Below are positions 7,606 to 11,306 of a DNA stretch of 11,306 nucleotides, piece by piece; within the stretch, counting starts at the first letter, position 1, and each line of letters opens with the position of its first letter. Origin of the DNA: JBEEMU01 sp043778315. GTDB lineage: Bacteria; Bacteroidota; Bacteroidia; Chitinophagales; Saprospiraceae. Location of the stretch: positions 1 through 11,306 of the forward strand of contig JAYWGJ010000005.1 of NCBI GenBank assembly GCA_043778315.1, given 5' to 3'. The notes beneath the pieces were generated by a model, which made no database searches, had not been told where the DNA came from, and saw only the letters and a list, made by a program, of their open reading frames with translations. The translations under genes were made by a program, and so were the position numbers.

Positions 7606-8982
7606 TTAAACTGGTCTATTCATCTCAAAGCCTTCTAAATAGTCCCCTATACGGCGCAAAAACGAACCGCCGAGCGAGCCATCTACCACTCTATGGTCGT
7701 AGGAAAGCGAAAGGAACATCATGTGGCGTATCGCGATTACGTCGCCGTATTCGGTTTCTATCACAGCTGGTTTTTTGCGGATTGCGCCTACGGCGAGTAT
7801 CGCCGCCTGCGGCTGATTGATGATGGGCGTACCCATCACGTTGCCAAACGTACCCACATTCGACAGCGTAAACGTGCCACCTTGTATGTCGTCGGGCTTC
7901 AGTTGATTGGCTCGTGCGCGCTTAGTGAGGTCGTTCACTTGTCGTGCGATGCCCGCGAGGTTGAGTTGGTCTGCGGCTTTGATAACGGGTACGATGAGGT
8001 TACCCGACGGCAACGCCGCCGCCATACCTATATTAATATCTTTTTTGACAATGATTTTGGTGCCGTCCACGCTCACGTTCACCATCGGGAAGTCGCGGAG
8101 CGCACGCGCTACGGCTTCTATAAATATCGGTGTAAACGTAATTTTGTCGCCGTATTTCCGCTCAAAAGCCGCTTTATTGGCATCACGCCACTTCACCATA
8201 TTGGTTACGTCGGCTTCCACAAACGACGTGACGTGCGGTGAAACTTGCTTCGACATCACCATGTGGTCGGCTATCAGCTTGCGCATTCTGTCCATTTCCA
8301 CTATCTCTACGTTGCCGCTTACGCTCACCGACGGCATAACTGATGGTGCGGACACAACTAGCGGATTAGCGACCGTTTTCACCTCCGAAACCGTAGGTTT
8401 TACCACAACCTGCGGCGTTTCTATTGCTGGCGGTGCTTGTATTGCAGGCGCAACTGCCAATCCAGGCTGCTCCGTTCCCCGTGTTTCCATAAAGGTAGCA
8501 AAATCCGTTTTGGTCATTCTGCCGTTCGCGCCCGTACCCGCTACGGTGTCGAGTTCGTGTAGCGCAACACCCTCTTCTGCCGCCATGCTACGCACCAAAG
8601 GCGAGTAGAAACGGTTGCTTTGCGCAACTGCGGCAGGCGTAACCGCTTCTTCGGCGATGCGTATCGCTTCGGTTTTGGTCTCGTGTATTTCCACCACTTT
8701 TACGGGTTTTGCCTCTGCAACGGAAGGCGAAGCTGCGATGCTGCCCGCCGCCGCGATGCGCGCAATCACCACGCCAACGGCTACCGTTTCGCCTTCGGCA
8801 AACAAAATCTCTTGCAAAACACCTGCCACTGGCGACGGCACTTCGGAGTCCACTTTGTCGGTCGCGATGTCTAAAATGCTCTCATCGAGCGCGATAGTGT
8901 CGCCTACTTGCTTGTTCCACTTCAAAATAGTGGCTTCCATGATGCTTTCGCCCATTTTGGGCATGATAATATCCGTTGTCAT
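7606..8982 (-). CDS. 2-oxoacid dehydrogenase E2 component (dihydrolipoamide acyltransferase)
   Basis: This is the acyltransferase core of a 2-oxoacid dehydrogenase complex in the cytoplasm. It transfers an acyl group from its lipoyl arm to CoA. Residues 1-77 are a lipoyl domain with the lipoylated lysine K43 in the ATDKVDSEV motif. An Ala/Pro-rich linker follows, then a peripheral subunit-binding domain (about 124-166, RFYSPLVRSMAAEEGV to GRMTKTDFATF) and a second linker. The catalytic domain (about 226-458) carries the active-site SYDHRVVDG with H430 and D434. Length and order are normal for a single-lipoyl E2. The substrate cannot be fixed from sequence alone: the single lipoyl domain fits branched-chain or pyruvate complexes equally, and no E1 or E3 gene lies in the window. 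The ATG at 8982 precedes the expected TDIIMPKMGES start, and a good -7 box lies 71 bp upstream. Confidence 0.95.
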   Translation of the reverse strand: MTTDIIMPKMGESIMEATILKWNKQVGDTIALDESILDIATDKVDSEVPSPVAGVLQEILFAEGETVAVGVVIARIAAAGSIAASPSVAEAKPVKVVEIHETKTEAIRIAEEAVTPAAVAQSNRFYSPLVRSMAAEEGVALHELDTVAGTGANGRMTKTDFATFMETRGTEQPGLAVAPAIQAPPAIETPQVVVKPTVSEVKTVANPLVVSAPSVMPSVSVSGNVEIVEMDRMRKLIADHMVMSKQVSPHVTSFVEADVTNMVKWRDANKAAFERKYGDKITFTPIFIEAVARALRDFPMVNVSVDGTKIIVKKDINIGMAAALPSGNLIVPVIKAADQLNLAGIARQVNDLTKRARANQLKPDDIQGGTFTLSNVGTFGNVMGTPIINQPQAAILAVGAIRKKPAVIETEYGDVIAIRHMMFLSLSYDHRVVDGSLGGSFLRRIGDYLEGFEMNRPV

Positions 8983-9052
8983 ATTATATTTTTACAATTA
9001 ATATTTTTGTAGTAAATGTATGTTTTAAAGTTCCGCAAGCGAAATTTCACCA

Positions 9053-9060
9053 CAAAGATA
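9053..9060 (-). promoter_or_regulatory. Bacteroidota -7 promoter box for the E2 gene
   Basis: The minus strand reads TATCTTTG, an exact match to the TAnnTTTG -7 consensus of Bacteroidota. It would start transcription near 9046 and give a leader of about 60 nt before the ATG at 8982. No clear TTG -33 element is visible about 20 bp upstream, where the sequence is ATGGCTCAAAAAG, which lowers confidence. Confidence 0.5.
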
Positions 9061-9114
9061 AGATTATTTACTACTTTTTGAGCCATGAAGGGCGAAAGAT
9101 TTTTTATTGTCAGC

Positions 9115-9300
9115 CAATTAAAAAAAGTCCTGCTCGTTAGGGAGAGCTGAAGGGGTTACTGACCATCTCGAAGGACAAATGCTTTTGGCGATACTTGCGG
9201 TGCAATTCAGAAATGGGAGCAAAAAACCGTTTATGGCTGTTCGCTGCAAGGACGAGTCTGGGTCTCCACAGCGTTGCACGATAAAAGTTATTGTGTAAGC
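9115..9300. other. unexplained structured-looking intergenic stretch
   Basis: This part of the 375-bp gap between the E2 gene and the element at 9358 is richer in G and C than its flanks. On the plus strand GTCC (9127-9130) and GGAC (9172-9175) bracket a nested set GAGA/TCTC and GGT/ACC, giving one plausible hairpin. GTGCAA (9200-9205) is complementary to TTGCAC (9274-9279) and could close a second domain that contains CGCTG/CAGCG. Both strands also stay open for about 50-60 codons here without an ATG at a sensible place. It could be a small non-coding RNA or the remnant of a gene. It does not match the RNase P, tmRNA or SRP RNA signatures I know. Confidence 0.25.
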
Positions 9301-9357
9301 CGCATATATGATGCCATAATTATATCCGCTTAATATTAAATTAGGAATGAAGAGAGG

Positions 9358-9474
9358 ATAAGGTACTGAATATTGTCACGCAAGTTTTGGCATGAACAAA
9401 AATAAAGGTAGCAAAACTACCATTATTTGCAGTGAACGGACGTAGCCCAGACAAGTGAGAATATAGTAACTTAT
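9358..9474. mobile_element. MITE-like hairpin element, copy 2 (inverted relative to copy 1)
   Basis: The left end (9358-9381) matches the reverse complement of 111-134 at 23 of 24 bases. Near the right end, GACAAGTGAGAATA (9450-9463) is identical to the reverse complement of 14-27. The ends are imperfect inverted repeats of each other (ATAAGGTACTG against ATAAGTTACTA), and the centre is a stem of 12 positions with one mismatch (9400-9411 with 9417-9428) around CAAAA. The core sequence is unrelated to that of copy 1 although the ends are conserved. It has no transposase. The flanks show no clear target duplication. A short minus-strand reading frame across it (9588-9376) is not a credible gene. 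Confidence 0.7.
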
Positions 9475-9540
9475 TGTGGACGCGTTCCTTATATATATTC
9501 TGCGGCACTTGAAACAGATTATTCTCGCTAAATTATTGTA

Positions 9541-9563
9541 GAATTGTTGTAAAAAAACAATTC
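9541..9563 (-). terminator. hairpin after the glycosyltransferase gene
   Basis: GAATTGTT (9541-9548) and AACAATTC (9556-9563) form a perfect 8-bp stem with a 7-base loop, beginning 2 bp after the TAG at 9566-9568. The stem is AT-rich and the following minus-strand sequence (TACAATAATTT) is only loosely U-rich, so termination is plausible but weak. The bases from 9475 to 9540 hold nothing else I can identify. Confidence 0.4.
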
Positions 9564-9565
9564 CG

Positions 9566-10684
9566 CTATTCCCCAAAAACCCCCTCATACACCGCCATCA
9601 ATTTTGGTATCAAAACAGGCTGCGTGAATAGCTGCGCTTGTGCGCGACCGTAGGTTTTTTGCGCTTTGCGGTCGGGTATTTGTGCGTAGAGTCGTGCGCG
9701 GAGTGCGGCAGCGAGCGCGGGTACATCGTTAGGCGCGACGTGAGTAGCACCCGCGCCCGATACTTCGGTGAGTGCCAACTGCGTAGAAGTAATCACAGGC
9801 GTACCCACCGCTAACGCCTCGAGTACAGGTATCCCGAAACCCTCATATACCGACGGATAAACTAAGACTTCCGCATTTGCGTACCACGCGGGCAAGGCTT
9901 CATCGGTCACGTTTTCGTTAAAAATTATTTGTGTATCTAATTGATTATCAATAATATACTGCTGTAATAATTTTCGGTACGGATTATTACCTCTGCCAAT
10001 TATAACGATTTTGAACGACTTAAAAAAATCATTTTCTTGGTATAATAAGTGCATCGCTTGCACCAAACTCAGCACGTTTTTGCGTGCTATGACCGAGCCG
10101 ACGCTCAATATATATCGATAATCCACGACGGGCGCGTAGTCTTTTTGAGCATAAAAACGCTCGTGACACGCCACGCCAACGACGCTAATTTTATTTGGAT
10201 TGATACCATAAAACTCGATAATATCATTTTTTGTGCTTTCGCTAACCGCGACTATTGCGTCGGCGCGTTCGCACGCAGAGCGGCATTTCCACGAGTGTAT
10301 TTTGGCATCAAAAAAGCTGTACTGCTCAGGGTAACGCTCAAAAATAAGGTCGTGAACTGTGACAACGGTTTTGATGCTTGTCCGCTCTATACCGAGCGGC
10401 AACTCGTGACTCAATCCGTGATAAACAGCTACTTTGTTGCGCTGTAAATCAGCGACGATAGATTTCGTTCGCCAATAGGCAGGCAGCATAGATTGGCAAA
10501 AAAAAGTATGAAACGGCGGGTCTAAAAACGGCTGGGTAACGCTATTTTGTACGCGCTTCGGTGCAAAAAGCAGGTATTCGTGTTCGGGGAAATACTGCTG
10601 CAAACCGCTCACCGCTTCGCGGCTGTAATTGCCCAAACCTGTGTTATTTTGGAAAATTCGCTTGGCATCGAAGGCAATATGCAT
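9566..10684 (-). CDS. family-4 glycosyltransferase (GT-B fold)
   Basis: This 372-residue protein is a retaining GT4-type glycosyltransferase, which moves a sugar from a nucleotide-sugar donor onto an acceptor glycan or lipid, usually at the inner face of the cytoplasmic membrane. The N-terminal Rossmann half starts MHIAFDAKRIF with the acceptor-side glycine loop NTGLGNY (14-20) and contains VTVHDLIFERYPE (108-120), a run common in mannosyl- and glucosyltransferase-like members. The C-terminal half begins with YILSVGSVIARKN (191-203) and carries the EX7E motif EGFGIPVLE at 281-289, followed by GTPVITS (294-300). Sugar and acceptor cannot be assigned. Length is normal and the start at 10684 gives the expected N-terminus. 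It lies 35 bp downstream of the HMG-CoA reductase gene on the same strand and is probably co-transcribed, a positional rather than clearly functional link. Confidence 0.92.
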   Translation of the reverse strand: MHIAFDAKRIFQNNTGLGNYSREAVSGLQQYFPEHEYLLFAPKRVQNSVTQPFLDPPFHTFFCQSMLPAYWRTKSIVADLQRNKVAVYHGLSHELPLGIERTSIKTVVTVHDLIFERYPEQYSFFDAKIHSWKCRSACERADAIVAVSESTKNDIIEFYGINPNKISVVGVACHERFYAQKDYAPVVDYRYILSVGSVIARKNVLSLVQAMHLLYQENDFFKSFKIVIIGRGNNPYRKLLQQYIIDNQLDTQIIFNENVTDEALPAWYANAEVLVYPSVYEGFGIPVLEALAVGTPVITSTQLALTEVSGAGATHVAPNDVPALAAALRARLYAQIPDRKAQKTYGRAQAQLFTQPVLIPKLMAVYEGVFGE

Positions 10685-10719
10685 ATTTTTGGCAGTTTTT
10701 GAATATTTTTATTGATTTT

Positions 10720-11306
10720 TTATTGGACAACAGTCAAATTATTTCTAAAATCAGTCAAAAACACTCGAACGCCCGAAAAAGATACTACTTTATTCGTAAA
10801 ATGCGCTTGCGCGGCTTCCATTTCGGTTGCAGTTGCCATAAAATGCTTCAAAATATTGGTTAAGTGCATTTTCATGTGACCTTTTTGTATGCCCGACGTG
10901 ACTAAGGCGCGGAGCGCGGAGAAATTTTGCGCCAAACCCGTAGCCGCAATCACCATCATCAGCTCTTCGGCGGACGGGTTGCCGAGCAGTTCCAAACTCC
11001 GTTTTGCGAGCGGGTGCAGCGAGGTCAAGCCGCCGACCGTACCCACCGCGAGCGGCAAATCTATCCAAAAACGAAACCAGTCATCTTTCACTTCGCAATG
11101 CGTGAGCGAACTATATGAGCCGCTCCGCGCCGCGTAGGTGTGACCGCAGGCTTCGATAGCCCTAAAATCGTTCGCGGTAGCGAGTACCACCGAATCGATG
11201 CCATTAAAAATACCTTTATTGTGCGTCGTAGCGCGATACGGATCGATGTGCGCGATGCGGATTGCTTTCGCAAATTTGTACGCAAATTGCTCCGCCGAGA
11301 TGCCGC
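10720..11306 (-). CDS. mvaA: class II hydroxymethylglutaryl-CoA reductase, C-terminal part
   Basis: This is the partial 3' end (194 complete codons) of HMG-CoA reductase, which reduces HMG-CoA to mevalonate with NAD(P)H, the committing step of the mevalonate route to isoprenoids. The class II hallmarks are clear: DPYRATTHNKGIFNGID with catalytic K30 and N34 (numbered from the first full codon), LATANDFRAIEA with catalytic D46, and KGHMKMHL with the catalytic H143. The K-to-D spacing of 16 and K-to-H spacing of 113 agree with the Pseudomonas mevalonii enzyme (K267, D283, H381). The catalytic glutamate of the N-terminal part lies beyond the window. The reading frame is open to the window edge, so an internal GTG at 11190 should not be taken as the start. 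Bacteroidota that use the mevalonate pathway carry this class for biosynthesis, even though databases often label it degradative. Confidence 0.95.
   Translation of the reverse strand, partial: GISAEQFAYKFAKAIRIAHIDPYRATTHNKGIFNGIDSVVLATANDFRAIEACGHTYAARSGSYSSLTHCEVKDDWFRFWIDLPLAVGTVGGLTSLHPLAKRSLELLGNPSAEELMMVIAATGLAQNFSALRALVTSGIQKGHMKMHLTNILKHFMATATEMEAAQAHFTNKVVSFSGVRVFLTDFRNNLTVVQ

Noticed and set aside
7907..8608. 233-codon plus-strand reading frame (and others at 7693-8241 and 8615-9001)
   Set aside because: They lie antisense within the E2 acyltransferase, whose domains and catalytic motif are unambiguous; the open frames follow from its GC-rich codon use.
1..9474. Composite transposon bounded by the two hairpin elements
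   Set aside because: Neither copy has a transposase, their cores differ, and the interval includes a likely housekeeping E2 gene; independent insertions are simpler.
9376..9588. 70-codon minus-strand reading frame overlapping the element at 9358-9474
   Set aside because: It runs through the hairpin core and overlaps the end of the glycosyltransferase gene; it has no recognisable domain and composition does not look coding.
10720..11190. A complete small protein starting at GTG 11190
   Set aside because: The same frame continues upstream to the window edge and encodes conserved HMG-CoA reductase residues (DPYRATTHNKG), so the GTG is an internal valine.

Overview
The window looks like chromosomal DNA from a member of the Bacteroidota. 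The supporting signs are a TAnnTTTG-type -7 promoter box upstream of one gene, no obvious Shine-Dalgarno sequences, a class II (mevalonate pathway) HMG-CoA reductase, and an outer-membrane protein of Bacteroidota style. All eight genes that I accept lie on the minus strand, so transcription runs from high to low coordinates.

Layout in transcription order: (1) 11306-10720, the C-terminal half of HMG-CoA reductase, running off the window edge, followed after 35 bp by a family-4 glycosyltransferase (10684-9566) and a weak hairpin. (2) 9565-8983, a non-coding region holding a 117-bp hairpin-forming inverted-repeat element (9358-9474), an unexplained structured-looking stretch (about 9120-9300) and a good promoter candidate at 9053-9060. 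(3) 8982-7606, a 2-oxoacid dehydrogenase E2 acyltransferase, then 7562-6402, a signal peptide/TPR-like/beta-barrel outer-membrane protein of unknown role. (4) 6323-5715, a small PD-(D/E)XK nuclease-like protein. (5) 5573-148, a tightly packed three-gene operon: a membrane-anchored TerB-N/TerB-C protein, a DUF2791/BrxD-like P-loop ATPase and an Lhr-like DEAD/DEAH helicase. (6) 1-136, a second copy of the inverted-repeat element, in opposite orientation to the first.

The main biological content is the three-gene operon. Its composition and order (TerB-domain protein, ATPase, helicase) match the anti-phage system called Shango (SngA, SngB, SngC), and the ATPase and helicase are relatives of BrxD and BrxHI of BREX systems. 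The genes are coupled by an ATGA overlap and a 1-bp gap. The operon is visibly more AT-rich than the metabolic genes from 6402 upwards, which fits horizontal acquisition. The helicase carries an apparent one-base deletion near codon 19 that puts the conserved N-terminus (ATG at 2300) out of frame with the remaining 699 codons. Two short in-frame tandem duplications (30 bp in sngC, 15 bp in sngA) sit in the same operon. The system may therefore be inactive, phase-variable, or affected by a sequence error.

The two inverted-repeat elements share their ends but have different cores. Each folds into a long hairpin and carries no transposase, so they look like MITE-type non-autonomous elements. They flank about 9.2 kb that includes the defence operon, but nothing shows that they mobilise it as a unit.
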